Below are positions 19,601-28,202 of a stretch of 64,000 bases of DNA, piece by piece. This DNA comes from Bin87 sp965219925. Lineage in GTDB: Bacteria > Chloroflexota > Dehalococcoidia > Lucifugimonadales > UBA3495. The stretch spans positions 3,038,001 to 3,102,000 of the forward strand of contig OZ244795.1 of assembly GCA_965219925.1 (NCBI GenBank), given 5' to 3'. Positions within the stretch are counted from its first letter, which is position 1; every line of letters starts with the position of its first letter. Position numbers and translations under genes: made by a program. The notes beneath the pieces are model-generated. The model saw only the letters and a program-made list of their open reading frames with translations. It was not told the DNA's origin and made no database searches.

Positions 19601-19750
19601 ACCAATAAGGCGGAACGAACCATCACGGTGTACCGGCTGAGCCAGTTGGCTCGCATGGAACCACACGCCTGCGCCAGGTTTCAACATGCACTGGGCCACG
19701 CAGAACCAAGCGCCGTTATCTGCCCTCAAACGCCTACGCTCGTACTCTGA
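13658..19750 (+). CDS. Giant secreted CARDB-repeat surface protein
   Basis: 2030 residues with a signal peptide at 1-36. I count 14 Ig-like modules of the CARDB type (PF07705), about 105-120 residues each. They start near residues 201, 310, 419, 528, 635, 757, 1034, 1148, 1255, 1357, 1469, 1582, 1690 and 1798. Each shows a pattern like VGxxVxFxAxVxNxG, PGxxxxVxLxWDT, xGxYxLxxxA and a terminal N. Before module 1 (about 50-195) and again before module 7 (876-1030) lies a four-cysteine domain (CxxDVxxKV, NYSC or NFSC, ECLxxC), so the protein looks like a duplicated architecture. A tail of about 120 residues at the end has two cysteines and no LPXTG or membrane anchor. CARDB proteins serve in adhesion or as spacers outside the cell; this one likely forms a long fibre. 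It is convergent with the next gene, with 8 bases between. Confidence 0.85.
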   Translation: MLHNITAVRACVFALLIMLASALFVSVTTNLETALAVDDHSSNRGAQLSGVQESCTDDVSIKVWDPTTLNYVLKDPPDYGPDDELWIYYDVENFSCQDVTVSVVLTGSVSQSQIQNAASDGNECLPECTVAPANSVESGWYGGSVRWDLAAHPAVSDERVVATLTILSPLDFADADPANNTSITDAAINVVHPDPAPPEPVVDVTLSGVDPPNAEATVGETLGFTATVMNAGTVAAAPQLSLYLGSDETPINSTSIADIAPGASVIQDITWDTSAQAAGRYTLRIVATTPDETLTNDNEIEIPVTLRDPVVDVRLSAVEPSQATAIIGQTITFEISVSNAGESSVEPTVGLIVGDTDSPVETVQSPEIAPGGVSQLILRWDTSGASAGNHSVRIAALAPKNTAANTVERRVEVRLHNPVDLAITSAQVLSEETYQGNRIPVAVTVENTSDFDAETSSVALHIRGEASPVATASIPLIGSDSSETVELRWDTSGLATGQYDLIATVQGCCDTNQANNSASLKVNLQNAIELISIAPTEFNAVVGDRIEYTASLRNVGERAAENVTMSLYKLYETPVLAKTQPFSIPSGSTVDVKFTWGTTAISVGKHDLVVAAAAPNTEADENDVATISVTLFNAIAITDARYTPADTIVGNDISIEATVENRSIYEVPDATVKLTSTDKDAPPDIAKDKLHATAQTGAIAAGASQPVTLLLKTDGSQKNIDKFPPGTHQFTIKAELPGTPADTDDHWPMQITMRNPIVDIELVSVVADSSAAVIGNPVTLSASVTNHGEATVPVALQLMVDNNSQPVHSTTTAPVAPGATASVSLEWDTHTYSIGDYALHIVAAVDGDVSVGNDTQRLEVRLFHSAFDGPVGSDQCSEDVGVKVLGLGAGEAGLEDQPRYYANEILTISYAINNYSCDADVTARLELTGTTSGAGISDPTDECLSGCLIPAGGRLIGAAQWDLLNHPAAQHESVRAAIAVVQPESFADTNSSNDEHLSAQWIDRLPHQDILLSVGSHDSNSGSASSALGKPTFGVVDVQMVSADSDSPVPFSQLAAPVTITIANHGEQTEVVTARVIHSGSAQSDEPDLVSTYVSVAPGASSSVVMDVPAARLDIGVNELTAQITTTGDSDLSDNTRRVSIQRMPRQAPYSISDVEIPDRLTPGDNALITVHLANDGQSPVAVLVDAQVDGASIANAPVSSEIISAGASGNVVLTWAIPETFAPGEYRLVVSATDPRSPDTAAASFSKDIAVRGPDGGTITDVQVTPPVILPGASATVVVTFRNDGPTPREFPFDLFLGESGQPVALGSTGLLASGATGVARLLWESGSNIDPGEYELRVVGEFDEGTTSVTLIPPVVNVAITEASASRSTLVLGRNHSVEIRATVSNLGDQPATFTVNLYEEGNPDDVITPPATNVLPGQSTEVVMEWPLPSDIALGEYTLRLMADVTGDSQPDDNRQAIPITVRGEYADAELIKIAVQPDPAFLGEDVNVSVSVYNPTGTPLSIPISLETNGFQSGSNVRNPLVQPEQWATREFVWQTGKQSPGMFPVTASADFGEHTWNEIGAANRIATATKSVTLQQVDAEIVAMYMSPSSTASQGEPVTVSVDVRNNGRAAINVPVELTFPSAGKAPERRSPRILPGETATVKFTWNTRNYEPGRHSLHARLTGSGNITSGATAAEVQLLLTPQQIAATIEMISTHPLSARVGDSVEITVVVRNDGPISAYIPITIYYPSAHRQPETRSPFTQPGSSSVARFRWRTGNFEPGKYDFRVAIQARNGSGPVVTARTFTVELLPPEVDFAVLEFFPPDADTPLERGEWVDIKVKLQNLGRYAGRGSILLNDLTADKTLYSRDISLDPGESRVVTFVWKTLRHALGEHRLHVIANAEYDGNHLNDTSDTITVFVFSDRSITLGVGANLPLDYIIGEVSEPALITGAGEEATIALLSANPIAAGTLTGPDGFGSFVPVEVSNAEDLPVVSPTNKAERTITVYRLSQLARMEPHACARFQHALGHAEPSAVICPQTPTLVL

Positions 19751-19758
19751 CCGACGGG

Positions 19759-22674
19759 TTACGCAACAGCGTCGCGCAGTATTTCCGCCAGGTGCCGGGC
19801 TTTCCGTCCCGTGCCGTGTTCTACCTGCTGTCGGCATGATACGCCCATCACCGCAACCTCCCAGTCGGGTTTGCTTTCTATGGACGGGAAAAGGGCAAGG
19901 CCGCCGATCTGCATGGAAATGTCATAGTGCTCTTTTTCAAAGCCAAACGAGCCGGCCATGCCACAACAGCCGGCATTAATGAGCTCAACTTCGTAGCCGG
20001 GAACCAGACGCAGCGCGGCCAGCGAATGCTCCGTTCCGACCATGGCTTTCTGGTGGCAGTGGCCATGGAACAGCACCCGTTTGTCCACGTCCCTGAACGT
20101 CAGGTCCAGGCGGTCATTGGATTTGGCCTGGGCCAGAAATTCGTCGATCAGAAACGAATGTTCAGCCACCACCCTGGCCTGCTCTTCAGGAACAAACTCG
20201 GGATATTCGTCGCGCAGCGTCAACAGACAACTGGGTTCGCATCCCACAATTGGAATGCCCTGCCGCGCAAAATCGTAAAGACCGGCCATGTTCGACCGAG
20301 CCAGTTCTCGCGCCTGGTCCAACATTCCCTTGGAGATCATGGGCCGGCCGCAACACCCGCCGTTAACCAGCTGGACCTCGTAGCCGGCGGCTTCCAAAAG
20401 CTCAACCGCAGCGATGCCAATCTCTGGGTAGTTGTAGTTCATAAACGTGTCGTTGTACAACGCAACGGCCCCGAATTTGGCGGCCGCTATCCGGCTGCGG
20501 TCGCGTTGGGCAAACCAGTCTGGCAGCGATTGCCTGGCGAACCGTGGTTGCTGACGGCGTGAACTGATACCCAGCAATGCGGATACCAACGCCTTCCCCA
20601 AACCGTTCCCGGCGATCCAGTTGGTCATGGGGGCGTAGCGGCTGCCCAATCGGTTCAGCGCGTTGATGTTGCCAAACAGCCGGGAACGCAAAGGAACCCC
20701 ATGCCGTTCCTGATACCGATTCAGAAATTCATACTTCAGCTTGGCCATATCGACGCCCGATTCGCACTCGGCTTTACAGGCTTTGCATTCCAGGCACAGA
20801 TCCAGAGCATCATGCAGCCGCTGGTCGGTAATCGATCCCTCCGCGCCCTCGGGCATTCGACCCGACAATGCCGCCCGCAGCAGGTTGGCGCGGCCGCGCG
20901 TCGAATGTTCCTCATCCCGCGTCGCCATGAAAGACGGACACATCGTCCCGTCCAGCTTGCGGCAGGCGCCCATTCCATTGCACATCTCCACTGCGCCCGA
21001 GAACCCGAAATCGCTGGTGAAGTCCAGCTTGGTTTCCAGGTGGAGAGGCTCATAAGCAGCGCCGTAACGCAGGTTTTCGGTCATCGGCGGAGTGTCGATG
21101 ATTTTGCCCGGGTTCATTATGTCTTGTGGGTCCCAGGTGTGTTTCAGCTCCCGGAATGCGTTGTAAATCCGGTCTCCAAACATCTTCCTGGTCCACACAC
21201 CCCGCACGATGCCGTCGCCGTGCTCGCCGCTCATGGAACCGCCGAACTCCTTGATCAGATCGGAAACCGCATCGCCGATGGATACCATCTTGTCGATGCC
21301 TTCGCGGTTTTTGAGACTTATCATGGGCCTGATGTGCAAACACCCCACCGCTGCATGGCCGTAGTATCCAGCGGTGGTCCCGTGGGAGGTTACTATCTCG
21401 TCGAACCGGCGCACGAAGTCTCCCATCACCGACGGATCGACCGCCGGGTCCTCAACGAATGGGATCGGTTTGGCGTCGCCGCGAATGCTCATCAGCAGGC
21501 CCAGGCCGCCCTTGCGTACGTTCCACACCGCCGCCTGTTCGGCCCGATCCAGGATGTTGACGCAGGCATACGCCAGGCCAATATCCCGCTTCAGCGCATC
21601 CATCTTCCTGGTCAGTTCGGCCTCGTTTTCCCCGTAAAATTCCACCAGCAGCATTGCCCCGGGGTCGCCTTCTATGAAGGACAGCAACCGCGATTGGCCC
21701 AGCGCTTCCCGGCACCGGTCGAGAATCATTTTGTCGATCAGTTCAACCGACGACGGATCGTGCTCCAGCACCTTCATCGTCGCTTCGCTGGCGTCGAACA
21801 CGCTGCGGAAGTGCAACACCGATAGCGACGTCATAGTGGGCCGGGCCACCAGGTTCACCCTGGCTTCCGTCACGACGCAAAGCGTACCCTCAGAACCCAC
21901 CACCATCCGCGCCAGGTTGACGGGGCCGGTCAAACCGGCGTGCGGCACGAATTCGTCCAGGTTGTAGCCGCTCACGCGCCGTTGAATTTTGGCGTAGGTT
22001 CGGTCAATTTCTTCCTGCTGTTCGGCGGCGATTCGCATCACCCCGCGGTAAATATCGCCCTCCAGACCACCGGCGCTGAGACGGCCCTCCAGCTCGCTGG
22101 CGGTCAGCGGAGCGAAATGAGCCCGGCTGCCGTCCGACAGTACAACGTCCAGCTCGTTGATGTGATCCAGCGTCTTGCCATAAATCACCGAGTGCGCGCC
22201 GCACGTATTGTTGCCGATGCCCCCGCCAACACAGGCGCGGTTGGCGGTGGTTGGATCCGGTGCGTACTGCAGCCCATGATTGGCTACCTGTTTCGTCAAC
22301 TGCTCCAGGATAATCCCCGGTTGAACTCGGGCCCAGCCTTCCTCGGCGTTTACTTCCAGCACGTTGTTCAGGTACTTGCTGAAATCCAGGACGATGGCAT
22401 GGTTCACGGTTTGGCCCGCCAGGCTGGTCCCGCCCGAACGCGGCAGCACCGGTATCCCTTCGCCGGCCGCAAACTCCACCACTGCCTGCACATCGTCGGC
22501 AGTGCGCGGTATGACCACCCCGATGGGTTCCATTTGATAGATGCTGGCGTCGGTGCTGTACAACAGCCGGGAGTAGGGATCGAAACGGACTTCGCCATCC
22601 ACGCGCCTCGTCAATTCGTCGGCGATATCCTGCCGCTCTTTGCCGCGGATCCTGCGCTGTGTAACGGTCGCCAT
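19759..22674 (-). CDS. FAD-linked D-2-hydroxyacid (D-lactate/2-hydroxyglutarate-like) dehydrogenase fused to Fe-S/CCG domains
   Basis: 971 residues from the ATG at 22674, which follows AGGAGGGG at spacing 7. The order is FAD-binding type 4 domain (about 40-190, with PRSGGTSLAGQTVNH and GGGIGNNTCGAHS), FAD-oxidase C-terminal domain (230-510, with SGEHGDGIVRG), two 4Fe-4S motifs (CNGMGACRKLDGTMCPS near 563 and CLECKACKAECESG near 626), and two CCG cysteine-rich domains (NGGCCGRP near 774, NAGCCGMAG near 903). This is the YdiJ/GlcD-GlpC fusion type, which oxidises D-2-hydroxyacids and passes electrons through the Fe-S part to the respiratory chain. All cofactor motifs look intact. It stands alone on the minus strand. 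The exact substrate is not visible. Confidence 0.93.
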   Translation of the reverse strand: MATVTQRRIRGKERQDIADELTRRVDGEVRFDPYSRLLYSTDASIYQMEPIGVVIPRTADDVQAVVEFAAGEGIPVLPRSGGTSLAGQTVNHAIVLDFSKYLNNVLEVNAEEGWARVQPGIILEQLTKQVANHGLQYAPDPTTANRACVGGGIGNNTCGAHSVIYGKTLDHINELDVVLSDGSRAHFAPLTASELEGRLSAGGLEGDIYRGVMRIAAEQQEEIDRTYAKIQRRVSGYNLDEFVPHAGLTGPVNLARMVVGSEGTLCVVTEARVNLVARPTMTSLSVLHFRSVFDASEATMKVLEHDPSSVELIDKMILDRCREALGQSRLLSFIEGDPGAMLLVEFYGENEAELTRKMDALKRDIGLAYACVNILDRAEQAAVWNVRKGGLGLLMSIRGDAKPIPFVEDPAVDPSVMGDFVRRFDEIVTSHGTTAGYYGHAAVGCLHIRPMISLKNREGIDKMVSIGDAVSDLIKEFGGSMSGEHGDGIVRGVWTRKMFGDRIYNAFRELKHTWDPQDIMNPGKIIDTPPMTENLRYGAAYEPLHLETKLDFTSDFGFSGAVEMCNGMGACRKLDGTMCPSFMATRDEEHSTRGRANLLRAALSGRMPEGAEGSITDQRLHDALDLCLECKACKAECESGVDMAKLKYEFLNRYQERHGVPLRSRLFGNINALNRLGSRYAPMTNWIAGNGLGKALVSALLGISSRRQQPRFARQSLPDWFAQRDRSRIAAAKFGAVALYNDTFMNYNYPEIGIAAVELLEAAGYEVQLVNGGCCGRPMISKGMLDQARELARSNMAGLYDFARQGIPIVGCEPSCLLTLRDEYPEFVPEEQARVVAEHSFLIDEFLAQAKSNDRLDLTFRDVDKRVLFHGHCHQKAMVGTEHSLAALRLVPGYEVELINAGCCGMAGSFGFEKEHYDISMQIGGLALFPSIESKPDWEVAVMGVSCRQQVEHGTGRKARHLAEILRDAVA

Positions 22675-22756
22675 CGTGATCCCCTCCTGATTATTGCCGT
22701 ATGCCGGCAACTAGGTTAGCGCACGGCAGCGACGGCGGCAACAAGAACACCAGCAC

Positions 22757-22860
22757 GAGCGTACCCACTTTAATCTGTCATCGCGACCCCGTACTCGATG
22801 CGGTGGTTGGCAATCTCGCTCCCTCTCCCTTGATGGGAGAGGGTTGAGGTGAGGGTGGAA
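22757..22860. repeat. Fragmentary composite repeat: O2 flank, part of core A, core D
   Basis: An O2-like flank (AGCGTACCCACTTTAATCTG) leads into a degenerate left arm of core A (GTCATCGCGACC... GGCAATCTCG) and then core D (CCCTCTCCCTTGATGGGAGA). The right arm of A is missing. Confidence 0.7.
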
Positions 22861-22877
22861 ACCGCACTGACCACCTT

Positions 22878-22971
22878 CCGCTCGTCCTGAGCCTGTCGAA
22901 GGACGGTTGCCGATGGTTCGACAGGCTCAGGACGAGCGGGTGGTTAATCTTCACAACTTTGAAAGGCCCTG
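22878..22971. repeat. Core B palindrome with O5 flank
   Basis: CCGCTCGTCCTGAGCCTGTC pairs with GACAGGCTCAGGACGAGCGG around CGAAGGACGGTTGCCGATGG. The right flank is GGTGGTTAATCTTCACAACT and GAAAGGCCCTG, the same O5 flank as the copy at 12267. Confidence 0.85.
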
Positions 22972-23104
22972 CATCCGACTCTTTGCATGGTCAGGCTTGC
23001 GCCAGTGATTATTGCCGCTGCTGAACAAGCAAACGCCGAAACAGTTAACGACTCTTCAGTCTACCAATAGGATTGCGGTGATACACCGCACAGAGGACAC
23101 AACG

Positions 23105-24670
23105 ATGCAGCAGATCACCGCCGCCGACCCCGAAACCCACTCCGCCGACCTGGTTGCCGATAACGTTGCCCAACTGGAGGCCCTGTTCCCCGACGCGTTC
23201 ACTGAAGTCGGGATTGACTTCTACGTACTGCGGCAGCTCCTTGGCGACGCTGTTGACGACAGCGAGGAGAAGTACGGCCTGAACTGGCACGGCAAGCGCC
23301 AGGCCCGCCAGCTGGCCCTGACACCCAGCGCGGGAACGCTGCGCCCCTGCCCGCAGGAGAGCGTGGCCTGGGACACCACGCAAAACCTGATGATTGAGGG
23401 CGACAACCTGGAAGTGCTGAAGTTGCTCCATACGACCACGTCTGCGTGACAATCGTCCACAATCCGCGCGGTGTTCAAGGGACAAATTTCTCATACACTC
23501 ATGAGTATGCTTTCTTCGTTTTCCCAAGGGACATGAAAGTGATCGCTGATAGAAAAATCGACGAACAGGATATTACGTGGTCGCAGTTTCGCAATTGGGG
23601 AACCGAATCTGAACGGCACGACGCAAGAAACTGCTATTACCCGGTTCTCGTTCAAGATGGCCAAGTTGTTGGTTTCGGAGATGTCTGTCCAGATAGTGAG
23701 CATACGAAACAAACTGAAATTCACGATGGCGTCGCGCGCGTTTATCCGATTGATACTTCCGGTGTAGAACGCAAATGGCGTTATGCCAGGCAATCCGCGC
23801 ACTCGGTTCAACATTTGTTGAGGGCGAAAAAGCGCGGGGGCGGATACGAAATAGAAATCGGCAATGACTCTGGGCTCTACCGTACTGTTTGGACGGACAA
23901 GAAATTTGATGCCAATGAAAACAGGACCCGGCTCCTGAAAGCGCTTATGCCTGATGCCCCGTTTTCTTTCCCGAAGAGCCTATGGGCAGTGTATGACTGC
24001 ATTTCTGCGGCAACCCAGAACGACCCTGAAGCTATTGTTCTCGACCTCTTCGCAGGCAGTGGAACCACTGGTCATGCGTTGATGGAGGTGAACAAGAACG
24101 ATAACGGACGACGGCGGTATATTCTTGTTCAGATAGCAGCGGCAATCAGCGAGTCTGACGAGTTTAAGTCGATTGCTGACGTAACGAAAGAACGCTTACG
24201 CCGCGCCGGCAAGAAGGTCAAAAAAGAAAATCCAGAATCCGCCGCAGACCTCGGGTTTCGCGTGTTCAAGTTGGACAGCTCCAACATCAAGGCTTGGGAA
24301 CCGATTCCGGATGACTTGGAACAATCGCTGCTAGACCACGTTGACCATGTCAAGGAAGGCCGCACCGAGCAGCACATTCTGTACGAGTTGCTGCTCAAGC
24401 GGGGGCTTGACCTGTGCGCCTCAATTGAGGCGCGCGACATCGCCGGCAGGCAGGTGAACGCAGTTGAGGCGGCGCTGTGATTGCCTGCCTTGTAGAAGAT
24501 ATTACGCCGGCCGAAGTTGAAGAGTTGGCCCTGGGCATCGCCGTCTGGCGCGACCAGCTGGACAATACCGACGACACTACGGTGGTTTTCCGAGACAGCG
24601 CTTTCTCCAACGACGTAGCCAAGACCAACTGCACCGAGATTCTGCGGCAGCGCGGTATCGAGTCGCTGGA
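23105..24670 (+). pseudogene. Type III restriction-modification methyltransferase Mod, decayed
   Basis: Three pieces of one adenine methyltransferase remain. The N-terminus runs from the ATG at 23105 to about 23424 (ends DNLEVLKLLH). The middle runs from about 23425 to 24480 in another frame (APYDHVCVTIVHNPRGVQG onward) and holds the SAM motif LDLFAGSGTTGHAL. The tail runs from about 24477 to 24670 in a further frame (CLVEDITPAEVEELA to RQRGIES). The catalytic DPPY motif and the region that normally follows LEVLKLL are absent, so a deletion of probably 100-200 codons lies at about 23424. A frameshift of one base missing or two added lies at about 24478. The product cannot be an active methylase. 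Confidence 0.82.
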
Positions 24671-26301
24671 GTTGCGCGTTCCGGGCGATGAGCGCTGGTT
24701 GCAGCCGGACGAAGCCTGCGGCTCTATTGACAACCGGGCCGTACAACGAGAGATGATTCGCAAGGCGATGCGCGAGCATCTGAGTAAAGAAAAGCGCCTC
24801 CATACCCAGGGCATCAAGGTGCTCACTCTGTTTTTCATCGACAAGGAACGTTTGCTCAGCTTTGACGAACCGCTCAAGTTCATCTTTTCCCATTCGGCCC
24901 TGCGCGAGGGTTGGGATAATCCCAACGTATTCCAAATTTGCACGCTCCGCGACATTCGTACGGAACGGGAAAGGCGCCAGACCATCGGAAGGGGACTGCG
25001 CCTGTGCGTTAACCAGGACGGCGAAAGGCAACGCGGGTTTGAAGTTAACACGCTGACCGTCATCGCCCAGGAAAGCTATGAAGACTTCGCCGAAAACTTG
25101 CAGCGGGAAATTGAGGCGGAAACCGGCATCCGCTTCGGCGTAGTCGAGCATCATCAATTTGCCTCAATCGCGATCAATAATGCTGGCGGTCAATCCGGGC
25201 ATCTGGGCATGGAAAAGTCGCAGGAATTGTGGCGATACCTGGTAACGGCAGGTTACATTGATAGCTAGGGCAAGATAGCGGATCAGCTGCGTGATGCCTT
25301 GCCGGATGGCAGTTTCACACTGCCCGACAAATTTGAACCGCTGCGCGATGCCATAACCGACAAGTTGCGTAAAGCGGCCGGGCGCATTGAGGTCAAGAAA
25401 GCCGAGGAACGCCGGACGGCGCAGCCCCGGGAGGCGGTTCTGAACAGCGAGGAATTCAAAGCTCTGTGGGGAACTCATCAAGCACAAGACCACCTACCGC
25501 GTCCGGTTCGACAACGAGAATTTGCTCAAAGAGTGCGCGGAGGCGTTGCATGACGCGCCCCTGATACCACACCCGAGGATGCAATGGAACACGGCCGATA
25601 TTCAGGTTGGGCAATCTGGCGTACAGAGCCAGGTGCGAGAATCCAGTGCGCCGGTCAGTCTCAGAAGCGATGGCGTTGAACTACCAGACTTGGTTACCGA
25701 ATTGCAGAACCGTACTCAGCTAACGCGGCGCAGTATTGTGAACATCCTCTCCGACAGCGGACGGCTGGACGATTTCAGCGTCAACCCGCAGAAGTTCATC
25801 GAAACGGCGGCGGAAGCCATCAACCGCCGGAAACGGCTGGCGCTAGTGGACGGCATCAAGTACCGGCGTGCGGGCGACGAGGTGTACTACGCGCAAGAAC
25901 TGTTCGTCAAAGAGGAGCTGACCGGCTACCTGAACAAGATGGTTGAATCGCAGAAGTCAGTGTACGACTACGTAGTCTGGGACTCGCAGACCGAGGCAAA
26001 ATTTGCGGAAGAGTTAGAGACCAGTTCCGCAGTAAGGGTGTACGCCAAGCTGCCGGGATGGTTCCAGGTCCCCACCCCGTTGGGTCCATACAACCCAGAT
26101 TGGGCCGTGCTCATAGAGGACAGCAACGACGAGCGGCTTTATTTCGTCGCCGAAACGAAAGGCACGTCATTCTATGACGACCTCCGCAACACCGAACGCG
26201 CCAAAGTGGACTGTGGGCGTGAGCACTTCGCGGCGTTGGAGGTCAGAGAAACGCCGGCGCAGTACCGCATCGTCCATACGTTGGATGAGCTCTTTCACTG
26301 A
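24671..26301 (+). pseudogene. Type III restriction enzyme Res, decayed
   Basis: The Mod tail runs in frame into the middle of Res (PGDERWLQPDEACGSIDNRA), so the Res start with Walker A and DEAD-box motifs has been lost. A second internal gap is visible where KVLTLFFIDK is joined directly to ERLLSFDEPLKFIFSH. Helicase motifs V and VI remain (SALREGWDNPN and RRQTIGRGLRL). A TAG at 25266-25268 replaces what is probably AAG. An extra G in the run GGGG at 25468-25471 shifts the frame (ALWELIKHKTTYRV is restored without it). The C-terminal endonuclease still shows NPDWAV and FVAETKGT, the PD-ExK nuclease core. Function is lost. Confidence 0.82.
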
Positions 26302-26409
26302 TTTCTGACAGCGAAAGTAAACGCGGTGGCTTGTCGGTCACATTCTGCTCCGCCAGCAACGGCGGCAATACGAACACCATCCACACCAGCCACTAGAAAC
26401 CGTCGCAGT

Positions 26410-26586
26410 GCTCACGCGTACCCACGTTGTCAAACCAAACTGGCCTACTGTCATTACGAGGGGCGCCCACCCCCATCTGTCATTGCGAGGAGCGCAGCGA
26501 CGTGGCAATCTCCTTGAGGTTGAACGCACGTCGGCAAACCACCACTGCTACTCCGACGAGATTGCCACGCTGCGCTCGCAATGACA
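26410..26586. repeat. Composite repeat: O2 left flank and core A
   Basis: The O2 flank (CACGCGTACCCACGTTGTCA then AACCAAACTGGCCTAC) leads into a damaged first left arm (TGTCATTACGAGGGGCGCCC) and then a full core A (26477-26586). The doubled left arm suggests one element inserted next to the remains of another. Confidence 0.78.
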
Positions 26587-26731
26587 GATTAAACCCGCCA
26601 CGCGACACCGTCGCAGCGCGGTTGGCAGTGTCCATGCCCGGTGATAAACTGCCGCCACCGGTGCCCTGACGCCGACTTGCACCGCGCCCCCAGTGAACAG
26701 GCAACCACTCGCTACACCTGAGGTGATGACC

Positions 26732-27523
26732 ATGATACGGTTGGGAGCAACCGGTTCCACATCCCACCTGGACCTTTGCCGGGCGTTGGAAACCGTGTTT
26801 CAACGGCGCGGTATCGAGTTCGACTGGGTGCTGTACTCCGGCTACGACCAGATGGTTGACGCGTTCGTGCGGGGTGAGGTCGATGTCGCCTGGAACGGCC
26901 CGCTGTCCCACGTCAAGATGCGCCGCGCCTTCTCCGATGGCGCCCCGGTGATTGCAATGCGGGACGTGGACATAGATTTCACCACCAACTTCATCGTCCG
27001 CGCCGACTCGCCCATCCGCACTGTGGAAGATTTGCCCGGTACCCGGTTTGCGCTGGGCGCGCGCAACTCGGTGCAGGCCGGACTGCTACCGGTGCATTTT
27101 CTGAAACAGCTCGGCATCAAACCCTCAAATGACCTCGCCTCCGCCGACTTCTACGACCAGCGCTCGCCGGTGCGCGCATCAGATGAGCTGGACGTGGTGG
27201 CGCAGGTTTTGAGCCGCGAGTACGATGCCGGCGCGGTCAGCGGGCGAGTTCTGGATACGCTGCAGCCGGACGACGGTATCGACCCTACTGCCCTGCGGGT
27301 ATTGTGGACCAGCCCAGGATACAGCCACTGCTGCTTCACCGCCCGCCCCGACCTGGCCGCGCGTGATACTGCGGATTTCACAGCGGCGATGGTGTCGGTG
27401 GACGACAGCGACGAGGTCGGTCGCGCCGTGCTGAAAGCGGAGGCGTGCGACCGCCTGCTACCGGGCATTGATGACGGGTGGGATGTGATAGAAGCGGCAG
27501 CGTTGGCGGAGGGGTTGATCTGA
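26732..27523 (+). CDS. PhnD-like ABC transporter substrate-binding domain protein, orphan
   Basis: 263 residues from the ATG at 26732, 8 bases after GAGG; the ATG at 26726 and GTG at 26693 fit the ribosome site less well. The sequence has the type II periplasmic binding fold of the phosphate/phosphite/phosphonate family (PF12974): IRLGATGSTSHLDLCRALE, YSGYDQMVDAFVRGEVDVAWNGPL, and DLPGTRFALGARNSVQAG. There is no signal peptide or lipobox at any plausible start, and no ABC permease or ATPase gene nearby. It may be a cytosolic sensor or enzyme-like relative rather than a transport protein. It lies within the accessory island. Confidence 0.72.
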   Translation: MIRLGATGSTSHLDLCRALETVFQRRGIEFDWVLYSGYDQMVDAFVRGEVDVAWNGPLSHVKMRRAFSDGAPVIAMRDVDIDFTTNFIVRADSPIRTVEDLPGTRFALGARNSVQAGLLPVHFLKQLGIKPSNDLASADFYDQRSPVRASDELDVVAQVLSREYDAGAVSGRVLDTLQPDDGIDPTALRVLWTSPGYSHCCFTARPDLAARDTADFTAAMVSVDDSDEVGRAVLKAEACDRLLPGIDDGWDVIEAAALAEGLI

Positions 27524-27627
27524 ATAACCGGGCTGGCAGCGCGTCCCCCGAAGGTAGTTATGATCCGCTGACGCTGTGCTGTCGTAGCACCTACCATCAT
27601 CTCGAACAAGAGGATCACGGCATAAAA

Positions 27628-28108
27628 TTGAAACTGAACTCGCGCGCATTGGCAGCCATTGTCGTTTTGGCCGTTCTGACGCTGACCGTCGGCTGCGGCT
27701 TTTAGGCAACCCGAATCCGTGCGAGCGCACACAGACGATGCGGGACGCTCTGGAAGATGCAACCGGGCGGGACCTCGATATCATTACCGAAGATGATTTG
27801 GCTGACGTGCGGATGTTGCAGATATCCGACGCTAGTGAATTGAAAAAGAGTGACTTTTCGGGCCTGAGCAATCTTCAGCGGCTGACTTGGGGGACGACAA
27901 TTTGAGCGAACTGCCGCCCGGAGCGTTTGACGGGCTGAGCAACTTGCAAGAGCCGGACTTGGGGGGCAACAACCTGAGCGAACTGCCTCCCGGCGTGTTC
28001 GACGGGCTGAGCAACCTGCAAGAACTGGACTTGGGGGTAAATCCTGGAACTCCGTTCCGAATTACTCGCCCCAACGCCAATTTGCGGGGAAGTGGTTGGG
28101 AGCGATAA
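27628..28108 (+). pseudogene. Leucine-rich-repeat lipoprotein, frameshifted remnant
   Basis: A lipoprotein signal peptide (from TTG 27628: KLNSRALAAIVVLAVLTLTV, then GC) ends in a stop at 27705. The reading then continues in another frame from GNPNPCERTQTMRDALED to SGLSNLQRL. It continues in a third frame from about 27885 with three LRR units (NLSELPPGAFDGLSNLQ and NLSELPPGVFDGLSNLQ). The second shift is explained by one missing G near 27880 (CTGAC for CTGGAC, which restores RLDLGDDN). Intact relatives have more repeats, so it is also short. It was a surface LRR protein of a kind common in this type of bacterium. Confidence 0.7.
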
Positions 28109-28202
28109 TTTTTGATGCACAGTTCTTGGCAGGCAGTGTCGTTGCCGCCGGCTGGCTTGCTGCGTTATCCTGAACGTAGCCTACATCGCCAAGGGCGAGG
28201 TT

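Noticed and set aside
20701..21825. Plus-strand frame of 374 codons within the FAD/Fe-S dehydrogenase
   Set aside because: It is antisense to conserved flavin and Fe-S domains and shows no family signal.
23105..26301. Functional type III restriction-modification system
   Set aside because: The methylase lacks DPPY, the helicase lacks its Walker A and DEAD motifs, and there are several frame breaks.
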